From contig RSEH01000082.1 in NCBI GenBank assembly GCA_006503475.1, positions 102,479-166,478 on the forward strand: a DNA stretch of 64,000 nucleotides, read 5' to 3'. Below, one piece after another: positions 28,137-37,364 of this stretch. This DNA comes from Stentor roeselii (lineage: Eukaryota; Ciliophora; Heterotrichea; Heterotrichida; Stentoridae). The notes beneath the pieces are model-generated. The model was not told the DNA's origin. It ran no database searches and saw only the letters and a program-made list of their open reading frames with translations. A program made the translations under genes and the position numbers. Position 1 is the stretch's first letter, and each line of letters begins with the position of its first letter.

Positions 28137-28715
28137 ATGAGTAATTATCATATGAATAAGTCGTATCAAGAAATCTCTCGTTCTAAGTCTTTTGGCCCTA
28201 GGAATAAAACATCTATACTTAAAGACCCATCGCAGATCAAGCTGAAGCATAACCGATCTGTAAGATTCTTAGATCTGGAATCATCAAGTGAGGAGAGTGT
28301 TGAGTGCAAATCAGTTTGTCAGCAGCAAATCAAAGACCCGCTACCGCCTCCTCCACCAATTTTGTTCAAAAGTAATCAGCTCAAATTTGTGAAGCGCGAA
28401 AGCTGTGCTAATCAAGTCATCCCAACGTTTATAAAGAAAAACGAAGAAAGTAAAACTGGAAGAAATGCGAAAAAGTTGCCGAGTAAGCCTGTGAAGAAGT
28501 CTTTTCACTCAAGTGCTTCACCGAAAATCGACCAGAAAGTTATGAACTTTGACTTCAGGGATAAGAACTTTTATGCAAAATTGAATAAGTTTATATCGAG
28601 TAAAGGTTCAGTTAGTCCTGAAAGAACTGATGGTAAATCAGAAGAAATGAATGGTAGTAAGAAATCTTATACTGTTGGACTTGCATGCAAGATGTTTTCT
28701 CATTCCAAGGTCTAG
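28137..28715 (+). CDS. Hypothetical protein with Pro and Lys/Ser-rich regions
   Basis: 192 aa, no predicted globular domain. It has a short VRFLDLESSSEESVE acidic patch, a poly-Pro run (DPLPPPPPILF; a possible EVH1/SH3 or profilin ligand) and a basic Ser-rich C-terminal half. Probably intrinsically disordered. Divergent from the coiled-coil gene. Confidence 0.65.
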   Translation: MSNYHMNKSYQEISRSKSFGPRNKTSILKDPSQIKLKHNRSVRFLDLESSSEESVECKSVCQQQIKDPLPPPPPILFKSNQLKFVKRESCANQVIPTFIKKNEESKTGRNAKKLPSKPVKKSFHSSASPKIDQKVMNFDFRDKNFYAKLNKFISSKGSVSPERTDGKSEEMNGSKKSYTVGLACKMFSHSKV

Positions 28716-28984
28716 GTTTGAGTAGTAATTAATTTATTGAGGGTTCAGAACAGCTTCACATTACAACTTATCAAAAACCAAACAAACATGATAAAATTAC
28801 ACAAATTATAATTACCGTGAATAAAGTTTCTCATCAAAAGATTATTGATATTCATGAAACAATAAAGACATTTTCTCAAAGAAAAGATGCTCAATATTAT
28901 TCAATCTAAATCCTTATATCAAATCAACTTAATAATCTTTAAAAACAATCCATTTACCTCCTCCAAGACAATCTAAAATTTACA

Positions 28985-30802
28985 TCATTTATTCCTTAAT
29001 AAGAAATCAATATACCTGTTTTTCTGAAGAGTGCTCGGTCTTCCAGTCAACAGCTCCTTTAAACTAACCGCAACATGCCGATGTGAAGCAGGTTTATTCG
29101 GAGTAGAATGTTTCGAGTCAAAAAAAACCCTAGGTTTAATCGGCGGTTTTTCCATAAACTTCTCAACAAACTTATCCTGTAGCCTATCAGGAATAGCAGG
29201 TCTTTCAATTAATTTCTCAGGATCCAAAGTGATAGTAGTAGGAACTTCCCTTTTATTTTCCTTCTTATCATCATAAACAACTCCAGGGAAATACCCAGCA
29301 GTAGTACTTCGATATTTTCTTATAATCGGTTGAGAAAGTCTTTCAAAGATAGTAGAAGAAGGTCTGTCGATATTTTCACAGTCTGACATTCTTTTTTGCA
29401 TATACTGAGTCCGTGGTTTAGCGAAAGACTGAAGAGTTTTGGCAGGTTTATTCATAACAGGGGACTTAGCCTCTTCTCTTTTCATTCTGGCCTTTTTCGC
29501 ACCAGTCCATTCCTGCCAAATATTATCAGCAGCTTCGATGAACTGGTTGTATTTATCAGATCCTTCAACAGGGTAGATCTTTCGATATCCTCCTAAATTT
29601 TTCGCTTCAAACTTATCCCTTTTATCTGAAAGTTTTTTGATAAGTTCATCTTTTTCTTCTTTACTCATCCTTTCTAACTTCCCAGTCATACTTCTTTTAA
29701 AGATATCTTCTTTCAATTTTTTCAGGTACTTTTTCTTGTTTTTTAAAGAAACGTCTACAAGTGTAAGTGCTTCTGAAATGACTCTTTTTTTAATAGACCT
29801 GTCTAAAGGTGAGTCAGTTGTAAAGGAAGGTGTGTGATTTACTTCAAGAATATAAGGATTTAACTTCTTATCAATAATCACATCAAGTCCAAGTATTTCA
29901 AAGCACATGGACCGTGAGTAGTCTTCAGGTTGGCAAGAGCGGTAATGATGACTTAAATTCGGTTGGACTGCGCAGAGGGTTTTAATAATAATATCATCAA
30001 TGCGGCTTTTTAACTTTGCCACATCAAAGCCTTCAGATTCAAGATGTTCATAAGTTGACTTCAAGCTTCTCTTATGTCCAATATCATCACAGTCCGGGTC
30101 TTCATTATGAATAAAGTTCGGGTTATTTTTATTGATTGCATAGTTGGTCAAATGCATGCACATGTCTTCAATATTCGAAGCATTCGGTTTCTCGTATTCC
30201 TCAGTCGCGAATCGCGTTAGGCCGTCTTCATGTACGAAAATCCTCAAAGGCTCACAACTGGTAACAAGCACATAAATTCTCAAGTCAAATTTCAAGTCGT
30301 CAATCAAATAAGGCTTCGTCAGGTACTCTTGAACGACGTGTTTTTCATCTGAATTTATGTCTTCAATCTTTTTCGTCAGGTAAATGCCTCGGCCTTGACA
30401 AGAAGCTTCAGGTTTTACTATCACGTAAGGGTTTTTCTTGGAAAGCATGAAACCTTTCAAATCGCTCATGTCACAGGGAACCACCCAGGTCTTTGGGAAA
30501 AAGTTGTAGCTTGATGGGAATAATTTACGAAGCTTTCCTAAGTTGAAGGCCAGATAGTTTTTACGTGAAACTAAGTACATGCCTGGAAAGTGGTTTATTC
30601 TTTGGTAATGACGCATTTTTGCTAACTTTTCAGGCTGCACTGCACTGTCTGTCCAGAAAACGTCCCAGTCTTCGGTTTCTTCTTCGTATGATAACTTCCA
30701 GCCGAATATTTTTTTTGCTACGTGACGCACTACTTCGTATTTGGTGCTGCTTACGTTGCAGATTAATTTACTGCTTCGGCATGAGGGTGGTTTGCTTGAC
30801 AT
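28985..30802 (-). CDS. Tubulin polyglutamylase, TTLL6/TTLL7-like
   Basis: 605 aa. The TTL domain (about residues 55-345) contains the ATP-binding loop KPEASCQGRGIYL, QEYLTKPYLIDDLKFDLRIY, VTSCEPLRIFVHEDGLTRFA, CMHLTNYAINKNN and metal-site EVNHTPSFTTDSPLD. The LVTSC...PLRIF and HHYRSC stretches are closest to TTLL6/13/7, which lengthen or start Glu chains on tubulin tails. A basic region after the catalytic core (KKARMKREEAK) could help bind microtubules. It acts on axonemal and cortical microtubules, abundant in heterotrichs. Confidence 0.93.
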   Translation of the reverse strand: MSSKPPSCRSSKLICNVSSTKYEVVRHVAKKIFGWKLSYEEETEDWDVFWTDSAVQPEKLAKMRHYQRINHFPGMYLVSRKNYLAFNLGKLRKLFPSSYNFFPKTWVVPCDMSDLKGFMLSKKNPYVIVKPEASCQGRGIYLTKKIEDINSDEKHVVQEYLTKPYLIDDLKFDLRIYVLVTSCEPLRIFVHEDGLTRFATEEYEKPNASNIEDMCMHLTNYAINKNNPNFIHNEDPDCDDIGHKRSLKSTYEHLESEGFDVAKLKSRIDDIIIKTLCAVQPNLSHHYRSCQPEDYSRSMCFEILGLDVIIDKKLNPYILEVNHTPSFTTDSPLDRSIKKRVISEALTLVDVSLKNKKKYLKKLKEDIFKRSMTGKLERMSKEEKDELIKKLSDKRDKFEAKNLGGYRKIYPVEGSDKYNQFIEAADNIWQEWTGAKKARMKREEAKSPVMNKPAKTLQSFAKPRTQYMQKRMSDCENIDRPSSTIFERLSQPIIRKYRSTTAGYFPGVVYDDKKENKREVPTTITLDPEKLIERPAIPDRLQDKFVEKFMEKPPIKPRVFFDSKHSTPNKPASHRHVAVSLKELLTGRPSTLQKNRYIDFLLRNK

Positions 30803-31843
30803 TTGAAAAATTAATATTTGAATGTTGTGAAGGGATTTAAGGGTTATGGAAAGAGGATTGAGAGAAGAGGTTTGGAATTGAAGGAAGATTTTTAGAGATG
30901 GTTTTAGGTGATTTGATTTTTGGGCTGAGATTCTAACAGTCTTTCTAATCGGTCTTGATATTAGTTCATTTTGGAAACTATTAAATGATGGAGGATTTGG
31001 CTTCTCTAGTTTTTGATGTACTTTTTGTTTAAAGTAAATTTTAGGATGTAATATCTTAAGATCTAGAATGATTCAAGTAAAAGGTAAAGATTTTTAATTT
31101 GTATACTAAGAATCTTTTTTACTTGAATTCAGCCAAAGTATATGATTAGATTGATTTATATTTTTTTTTAAGTTAAATATTGCTTATTCATTTTAGATTA
31201 GATATTATATTAATGATATACAAGTAAATGTGATTGATTCCCACTGGAATTTCACTTTTGATTGTTTGATAAGAATTTAGATATTTGATTTTAAATTGAG
31301 GGCTTATATATTCATATATTAAAATCGTTTTCAAAGTTAATCAATTTCTCAATCCAAGATATTCATTATATCCCAAAATCAAAATAAAAAATTTTGAATT
31401 AAACTGAATAAGAATCTCTTTCTGCTATATAAAATATTAGAGAATAAATGAAAGAATATACTCTAAATTGCAAAAACATAAGAATTACTCTAAACTTAGG
31501 AAAATTACGGATTTAACTAAAGAACAAAAGAAAAAAGGTTAGATGACTTATTATATTTTACAGATTTCAAATAACTTTCCTTCACTTAATATATTGATAC
31601 GAAAATTTAGTAAAAATAATCAAAATCTAACAGATCACAATTGCCTATGAACAATCCACACATAAATCCCAAAAAAACCCATCCCTAAAACCAAACACAT
31701 AAAAAAAAACCTAAAACCCTAAAAACCTCCAACCTCACCCCTTAAAATCCTCATCTCCTAACCAACCCTATCCCACATTCCAAACCATTCAACCCTGTCC
31801 AAAATTCTCCAAAAAACCCCGTAACTGAAATCTTGAATCATAA
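30803..31843. other. Spacer with the strongest strand-composition switch in the window
   Basis: 1.04 kb without a gene. By hand count, 30841-30900 has 23 G and no C, while 31621-31800 has 4 G and 66 C. The middle is AT-rich. The C-rich part includes AACCCTAAAAACC but no telomere-repeat array. Confidence 0.7.
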
Positions 31844-33685
31844 ATGGGCGATTCAGGTGCAATAGAGTTAGAGCACGCGATCGGTTACTCGGCCGAGTAC
31901 TTGAAATCAATATACTTCCACCCAAACCAAAAAAACTACTTATACATAACCGGAGCATGCATAATAATCGGAGACTTAAGCGACCCTCAAGGTCAGTCCT
32001 TCCTGCGCGGTCACGACGATACAGTAACTTGTCTTTCAATGAGTTCAAACGGCACTTTAATCGCATCAGGTCAAAAAGGTTACAACGCAGACGTCCTCGT
32101 CTGGGACTTCTCAACTCGAAAGCTAAAGTACCAGTTCAGCGAGCATGACTACGAAATCAAATGTCTCGACTTCTCCTCAGACGAGCGCCTTCTCTGCTCC
32201 TGCGGAAGCCCTGCGGACAACAAGATGTTCATCTGGGACTGCTTCACAGGGTGCATCGTCAGCAGCGTCGGACTCAACCCGAACCCCACCATTTGTGTAA
32301 AGTTCGGAGGCTTTTTAAAGGACATCAAAGGAAGACCTGTCGAAAAATACCAGTTCGCGACAAGTGGCAATAAACGCATCGTCATGTGGAGTTTGAACCC
32401 TTTCACTGGAGATCTTGAAAATCAGGTCTTGAACTGCGGGTCTGCAGTTCGGGAGTACCAAAGCCTTGAATTCACTCCGAATGGTGAAAAGTTCTTCATT
32501 GCTGGCACTGCCAGTGGGGATTTTTTGGTTTTTCAAATGAAAAATTATCATATGTTCTGCATGCAGAGTGTCTGTGGAAAAGGAATCACTGGAATCGTCG
32601 CTCTTAATGAAGAGACTTTTTTATTTGGAGGGGGTGACGGAACTTTAAGTCTTTGGAACGTGCAAGGAGCGAGAAGCTTCGAGACAAACAGAACGACTCT
32701 CGCTGGAGGAGTCTCTGCCTTGGCACCTTCAAAGGACTTGTCAAGTATTCTAGTAGGGACTACTTTAGGCTTTCAATACCGTGTCCGACCTTCTGACTTG
32801 GCAAATGTTTTGATATCAGAAAGTCACACGAAACCAATGACTTATGTGAACTTCCCTATTGGAGTTTCTGATAAATTCGCTACTTCCTCTGAAGACGGCA
32901 CCATCAGGATCTGGGACGGGTCGGACTACACAGTCCTTTCGCGATGTGTCGGGCAAGGAGTGCCTACTTGTTTCGTACTCACTCTTGAAATCGTCGTTTC
33001 TGGATGGGACGACAGCCGGATCAAGGCCTTTCGCGCTGATAACGGGCAGTCACTGTGGAATATCGACAATGCCCATCGTGGAGGAGTCTCTGCTATAAAC
33101 CTTTCAAATAACCTGCGATTTTTCGCCACTGGAGGAAATGACGGAGAAGTGCGTATTTGGGAAATCAGAACTCGTGACATGGTATCTCATTTAAAAGAAC
33201 ATACAAGTAAAGTAACTGATGTGAAAGTACTTCGAGATGACTGTCATTTAGTAAGTGTCTCTCGAGATCGGTGCATGTTGACCTGGGATTTGAAAAGTGA
33301 AAAAAGAGTCGGCGCCCAAACTCAGAGAATTGGAGGAATCAATTGTGTCTCGCTTTTTAATGAAAAAGTTGTCACTGCAGGGCAGGAAAGGAAAATAAAT
33401 GTTTGGGACTTGAGACAAACTCAGCCTGTTGCTAGTGTCGAAGCTGGACCTGAACCTGGAAGTGATGAGATTTATGCACTCGCTGTTAGTTATGATGGAA
33501 GGTTCGTTGCTACTGGAGGGGAAAAACAGGTCTTGAGGATCTGGGAACTCGCTGGGTTGAGAATCGTGGCTGAAGGGTATGGACATTCAGGACATATTGT
33601 TAGGATCAATTGGGCTTATGATGGAAAACAGGTCATTTCGGTTGGAAAGGATAATTGCACACTTGTCTGGAATGTCTTTCTTTAG
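31844..33685 (+). CDS. CFAP52: WD40 ciliary protein CFAP52 (WDR16)
   Basis: 613 aa, almost the length of animal CFAP52 (about 620). It starts with the characteristic GYSAEYLKSIYFHPN and IIIGDLSDPQGQSFLRGHDD, followed by about eleven WD repeats forming two beta-propellers (WDFSTRK, IWDCFTG, LWNVQGA, IWDGSDY, IWEIRTRD, TWDLKSE, VWDLRQT, IWELAG, VWNVFL). CFAP52 is a microtubule inner protein of ciliary doublets. Single exon. Confidence 0.96.
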   Translation: MGDSGAIELEHAIGYSAEYLKSIYFHPNQKNYLYITGACIIIGDLSDPQGQSFLRGHDDTVTCLSMSSNGTLIASGQKGYNADVLVWDFSTRKLKYQFSEHDYEIKCLDFSSDERLLCSCGSPADNKMFIWDCFTGCIVSSVGLNPNPTICVKFGGFLKDIKGRPVEKYQFATSGNKRIVMWSLNPFTGDLENQVLNCGSAVREYQSLEFTPNGEKFFIAGTASGDFLVFQMKNYHMFCMQSVCGKGITGIVALNEETFLFGGGDGTLSLWNVQGARSFETNRTTLAGGVSALAPSKDLSSILVGTTLGFQYRVRPSDLANVLISESHTKPMTYVNFPIGVSDKFATSSEDGTIRIWDGSDYTVLSRCVGQGVPTCFVLTLEIVVSGWDDSRIKAFRADNGQSLWNIDNAHRGGVSAINLSNNLRFFATGGNDGEVRIWEIRTRDMVSHLKEHTSKVTDVKVLRDDCHLVSVSRDRCMLTWDLKSEKRVGAQTQRIGGINCVSLFNEKVVTAGQERKINVWDLRQTQPVASVEAGPEPGSDEIYALAVSYDGRFVATGGEKQVLRIWELAGLRIVAEGYGHSGHIVRINWAYDGKQVISVGKDNCTLVWNVFL

Positions 33686-34057
33686 ATAATTATGTTAGAT
33701 CAAGGTTAATTTATTTGGTTTATTATTCTTGGAGATGGAAGAAAGAGATGTAGAGGTTTATGGGTTTTTGGATGTTTGTTAATATTTTGTTATTTTAAAG
33801 ACAACTTTGATATCTGAAATTTTATTTAAGTCATAAACATCTTTATATCATCTTTTTCTAAAAATGCCACGAATTCTGCCTGACATAGTAAAATAATCAA
33901 CACCCAAATAATTCCACCCAAACTAAAACTAAAAATCTAATCTCTCCTCTAAAACTTTCTACTTCTTCGACCAGCACTTCTCAAAATCTCCAAAACCAAA
34001 ATTAACACCCACCTCTTCCAACAATATAAAACCTTAAACCTTGTATCCCTTCCGATA
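33686..34057. other. Spacer between CFAP52 and tRNA-Arg
   Basis: 372 bp. G/T-rich for the first 110 bp and C/A-rich in the last 160 bp. No other gene is seen; any upstream tRNA promoter elements are not recognisable. Confidence 0.55.
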
Positions 34058-34130
34058 GCCCGTGTAGCCTAATGGATAAGGCGCTTCCCTCCTAAGGAAG
34101 AGATTGTGGGTTCGAGTCCCATCTCGGGTG
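34058..34130 (+). tRNA. tRNA-Arg, anticodon CCU
   Basis: 73 nt, folds as a cloverleaf by eye: acceptor GCCCGTG / CTCGGGT, D arm GCCT-AATGGATA-AGGC, anticodon arm CTTCC-CTCCTAA-GGAAG with anticodon CCU, T arm GTGGG-TTCGAGT-CCCAT. No intron. Internal promoters are present: A box TAGCCTAATGG and B box GGTTCGAGTCC. Acceptor pair 6-67 is a T-T mismatch (positions 34063 and 34124). It reads AGG codons. The 3' CCA is not encoded, as in eukaryotes. Confidence 0.96.
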
Positions 34131-34136
34131 TTTTTT
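34131..34136 (+). terminator. RNA polymerase III terminator
   Basis: Six T residues follow the tRNA discriminator base directly, a standard Pol III stop on the sense strand. Confidence 0.85.
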
Positions 34137-34274
34137 ATAAATTTCATTAAAACCTGTATTTTGCACTAAGTGAATAAAGATCCTCCTCATCCACCGAATC
34201 ATGATTCAAAAGACTTCAATAGTAAAAAGGCAACAATTTCAACAGATTTTCTTTCAGTTCACTAATTAAATTAA

Positions 34275-34976
34275 ATGTCTTGGAACCGAGCTTTCGACCA
34301 TGCAGCTGATTATTGGCAAGACCTAGTCCCAGACATCTCTAATGTCTGCATTAAACATACCGACAAGCCTGACACGCCTTTAAACATCTCTTTAAACTCT
34401 GATGACGTCTTCCCTGAACCTCGCTCATTGGAAGGGTCAGAACTTTCCCTTTCGTCTGAGGAAATCACGACCAATGTTTGGACTACTGAAGAAGATGCTA
34501 GTTTAGTTGAAAAAGCTGAAAAAAGTGGATTTGAATGGGAAGAAGTCGCCAAGTCTTTTCAAAATGTTTCAGCCAAGCAGGTCGAACATCGATGGAAAAA
34601 AATCAGAAAAAACGACTCGAAGACTGAATTTAATGATGAACAAGATAAACTTATTTTGAGTCTTTATAAGACTTATGGAGGCAACTGGAAGAAAATCTCT
34701 ACTTTTTTTGATGGCATCAGTCCTAATGTGATTAAAAACAGGTTTTATACTGAATTACAGCACAAAGTTCAAGGAAGTGAAGAGGTTAAGACTGAAGAAA
34801 AAAGGAAAATTGTTATTCCTGAAACTAAAAAGGATGAAGATATTCGGAATCTTAGCGATGCTGAAAAAAAAAAGAAACTGATCGAATTGTATCAGAAAGT
34901 TATGAATATTGAAAAGTATATAAACAAGACTAAATCGCAGATACAGATAATGGTTTCGAAGGGAGCTACGAAATAG
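34275..34976 (+). CDS. Two-repeat Myb/SANT-like DNA-binding protein
   Basis: 233 aa. Two Myb/SANT repeats at about residues 70-115 (VWTTEEDASLVEKAEKSG ... VEHRWKKI) and 120-170 (FNDEQDKLILSLYKTYGGNWKKIS ... NVIKNRFY), with the regularly spaced aromatic residues of each helix. A charged, coiled C terminus follows (KKKLIELYQKVMNIEKYI). The N-terminal 65 residues are acidic and could activate transcription. Likely a nuclear transcription factor. Confidence 0.88.
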   Translation: MSWNRAFDHAADYWQDLVPDISNVCIKHTDKPDTPLNISLNSDDVFPEPRSLEGSELSLSSEEITTNVWTTEEDASLVEKAEKSGFEWEEVAKSFQNVSAKQVEHRWKKIRKNDSKTEFNDEQDKLILSLYKTYGGNWKKISTFFDGISPNVIKNRFYTELQHKVQGSEEVKTEEKRKIVIPETKKDEDIRNLSDAEKKKKLIELYQKVMNIEKYINKTKSQIQIMVSKGATK

Positions 34977-35623
34977 GGCTGGTAATAATTTATTTGAAAT
35001 TTCGAATGAACTGCTTAGTTTAAAGTAATTTTAACTTTCAAGGACTTTACTGAGGATAATTTTGGATTTTTTTAAAAATAAGTTAAGAGGGTTTGGAGAT
35101 TTTTTAGGATTTTTAGGTTAAATTTGATTTGGGGATTAAACTGGTTGTTTTTTTAAGATTCTATTTTTTTAGTTAGAGTTTGATAAAGTTTTAAGCAGTG
35201 AAAAAAGTAAATATTTTGTTTTTCAATTTTTAATAGACTGGTAGTGAACTAATAAATATTTACTAGCTATGAGATATTTATACTAAAAAGAAATTGAAGA
35301 TTATTTTAGAATATTTCATTGCTTAGTTAATAAATTTTATGATCAGAAATAATCATTTTCTGAGTTTTTACAGTGGAAAATTTATAATTTCATTGAAAAG
35401 ATAATAAAATCATTCCATAATCAAAATTAAAATTAAATATCTGAAAGAAAACTTTCTTCATTTTTCTGGAATTCGATTTGAACTGACTTAAATCTTTCAA
35501 GAGAATTAAATTAACCAAAGAATTTACTTCAGTCGGGAACAAATAATTCTAATGAGTACTAACCAGATGAGTATCCATTTATTCTTATGCATATGACGTC
35601 GATTATAATAAATTACTTACCCC
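34977..35623. other. Spacer downstream of the Myb gene
   Basis: 0.65 kb without genes. The first 200 bp are G/T-rich with several GGATTTTTT-like stretches; the remainder is AT-rich with more C to the right. Confidence 0.55.
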
Positions 35624-36076
35624 ATGGAAGAGGACTCGTGCGGATTTGATCTTGTCGGAAGAGACTCGAGAAGCCTCCGTGGTGGCAACCCAGACCGAAA
35701 AAAGCGTCTAAACCAGAAAGAAACTAAAGAAAGGTTAAAACAAAAAGAAAAAAGAGAAGAACAGCGCATGTCTCAAGGTAAAGGCTCTGAAGACTTGAAA
35801 CAAGAATACGACGAGATTAACAAAGAGTACTTAAGAGCTGTTGAAAGAAAACAAAAAGAAGAACGAAAGGCGAAAAAGATGCAAGAAAAACAGGAAATGT
35901 TTCAAAAAGATTTCATGAGCCATGCTTTCGGACCTGAACCGAAAAATGAAAACCAAAAAAGAGACTATCAAGAAAAGATTCAGAACTTTACTAACAGCAA
36001 ACCAACCAAAGTCAATCATGTGGCTTCAGTACAACAATCTGCTTTACTCAATTTCTTGCAGAATTCGTTTAAATAG
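35624..36076 (+). CDS. Lys/Glu-rich helical protein, unknown function
   Basis: 150 aa. After MEEDSCGFDLVGRDSRSLRG, residues about 25-100 form a highly charged single helix or coiled coil (ERLKQKEKREEQRM, RKQKEERKAKKMQEKQEM). No recognised domain. The closing VASVQQSALLNFLQNSFK could be a short interaction motif. It lies on the same strand as ANP32, about 80 bp upstream. Confidence 0.7.
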   Translation: MEEDSCGFDLVGRDSRSLRGGNPDRKKRLNQKETKERLKQKEKREEQRMSQGKGSEDLKQEYDEINKEYLRAVERKQKEERKAKKMQEKQEMFQKDFMSHAFGPEPKNENQKRDYQEKIQNFTNSKPTKVNHVASVQQSALLNFLQNSFK

Positions 36077-36157
36077 AAATAGTGAGATTTGATTAGTATA
36101 TAATTTTATGGGTTTTAGCTGTGATCAATCACTTCCATGATTCCCTCCAAATAATCA

Positions 36158-36772
36158 ATGGAGGACATCATAAAAAGTCAAACCAAAGACCAAGACCCAA
36201 GCGAAGTCTACGAGTTAATCCTCGACAAATACCGAGGCACTTCGATATCCGAGTCGAATTCAATCCTCTTATCAAAATTCTGCAACCTTGAATCTCTTTC
36301 TCTAAACTTATGCGGTTTAAAATCATTGGAAAACTTTCCAGTGCTGCCTTCACTGATGAAACTCGAGCTAAGTGACAATAAATTGAAATCCAATCTAGCA
36401 ATATTAGGGACCCTGTCTTCATTGACACAATTATCACTGGCAGGCAACCAAATCAGTGACTTTAAAGAGTTGGCGCCTCTGTCAACTCTTGAAAATCTCA
36501 TCACTCTCGATCTGTTTGGCAACCCTTTGACAGAAGCTGAAAATTACAAAGCAAGAGTCTTTGAAATGTTTTCAAGTTTGAAGGTTCTCGACGGATGTGA
36601 TAAAAACGGAGATGAAGTTTCAGTCGCTTCTGAAGACGATAGCGAAAGCTCGGATGAGGAAAACGACTTGAGCGGGCTTATTGATGACAATGACTATGAG
36701 GCGCCTGTCAAGAGGGAGAGAAATGAAGAGGAATGTAAAAAGGTACCTGAAGAGCTTAATAGTAATAACTAG
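36158..36772 (+). CDS. ANP32: ANP32-family acidic nuclear LRR protein
   Basis: 204 aa. Four to five SDS22-like LRRs (about residues 40-125: LESLSLNLCGLKSLEN, LMKLELSDNKLKSN, LTQLSLAGNQISDF, LITLDLFGNPLTE), the LRR cap NYKARVFEMFSSLKVLDG, then an acidic tail (SEDDSESSDEENDLSG...DDND). This is the ANP32 plan, though the tail is short. ANP32 proteins are histone chaperones and phosphatase regulators in the nucleus. Confidence 0.92.
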   Translation: MEDIIKSQTKDQDPSEVYELILDKYRGTSISESNSILLSKFCNLESLSLNLCGLKSLENFPVLPSLMKLELSDNKLKSNLAILGTLSSLTQLSLAGNQISDFKELAPLSTLENLITLDLFGNPLTEAENYKARVFEMFSSLKVLDGCDKNGDEVSVASEDDSESSDEENDLSGLIDDNDYEAPVKRERNEEECKKVPEELNSNN

Positions 36773-36865
36773 TTATCCACTCAAGAAATGCATCATAAAC
36801 CTGCATAAAAACGAAAAAACAAGTGAATCATCAAATCCTATTTTTCTAGAAGTATTCCTCAAACA

Positions 36866-37297
36866 TTACCTACTTAAAGCCTGATCCCAATCTGCCAGAC
36901 ACAAGGGTCCTTTGTTGGTGACGTCCATTCTACAAGTGTTCCTCTTCATATTTCCTTGATTGTCAATCAGTATCAGTGCTGGAATCTGCTGAATCTGATA
37001 TCGCGCTCCCAAAGCCGCTATGCGCGCCTTGTCCTCGAAAGGAACTGCGATCCAAGGCATTTCTGAATAATACTCGTTGAACTGGTCTGGGTTCTTATCT
37101 CGACTCACGTAAATCACTTCTACTTGCTTTTGAGACGCGTTGACTGCATCGTAAAACATTCCTAGTTTCGGAGTGAACCCACGGCATGGAGGACACCAAT
37201 GAGCTGAAAAGTAAAGAAGAAGATAACGGGAGTTTATAGATGATGTTGAGATTGGCCCGTCTTTTCCTACCAGAGTTGGTCCGACTAATTCTTCCAT
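36866..37297 (-). CDS. Nucleoredoxin/tryparedoxin-like thioredoxin-fold protein
   Basis: 143 aa from the ATG at 37297. A longer frame to 37504 has no ATG and would overlap RTF1, so I reject it. The active site WCPPC sits in YLLLYFSAHWCPPCRGFTP, and the EVIYVSRDKNPDQFNEYY and MPWIAVPFED segments are typical of nucleoredoxin/tryparedoxin. The cis-Pro is in QQIPALILID. It is a cytosolic disulfide reductase. Starts 67 bp from the divergent RTF1 start. Confidence 0.92.
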   Translation of the reverse strand: MEELVGPTLVGKDGPISTSSINSRYLLLYFSAHWCPPCRGFTPKLGMFYDAVNASQKQVEVIYVSRDKNPDQFNEYYSEMPWIAVPFEDKARIAALGARYQIQQIPALILIDNQGNMKRNTCRMDVTNKGPLCLADWDQALSR

Positions 37298-37364
37298 TTT
37301 TAAGCAACAACTGGAACTTGATAAAATGATTAGTAAAATCTTATCAATTATTCGTAAATAATAT

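Noticed and set aside
31690-31730. Telomere-like CCCTAA in the spacer before CFAP52
   Set aside because: Only a single match within G-poor DNA; not a repeat array, so not an internal telomere.
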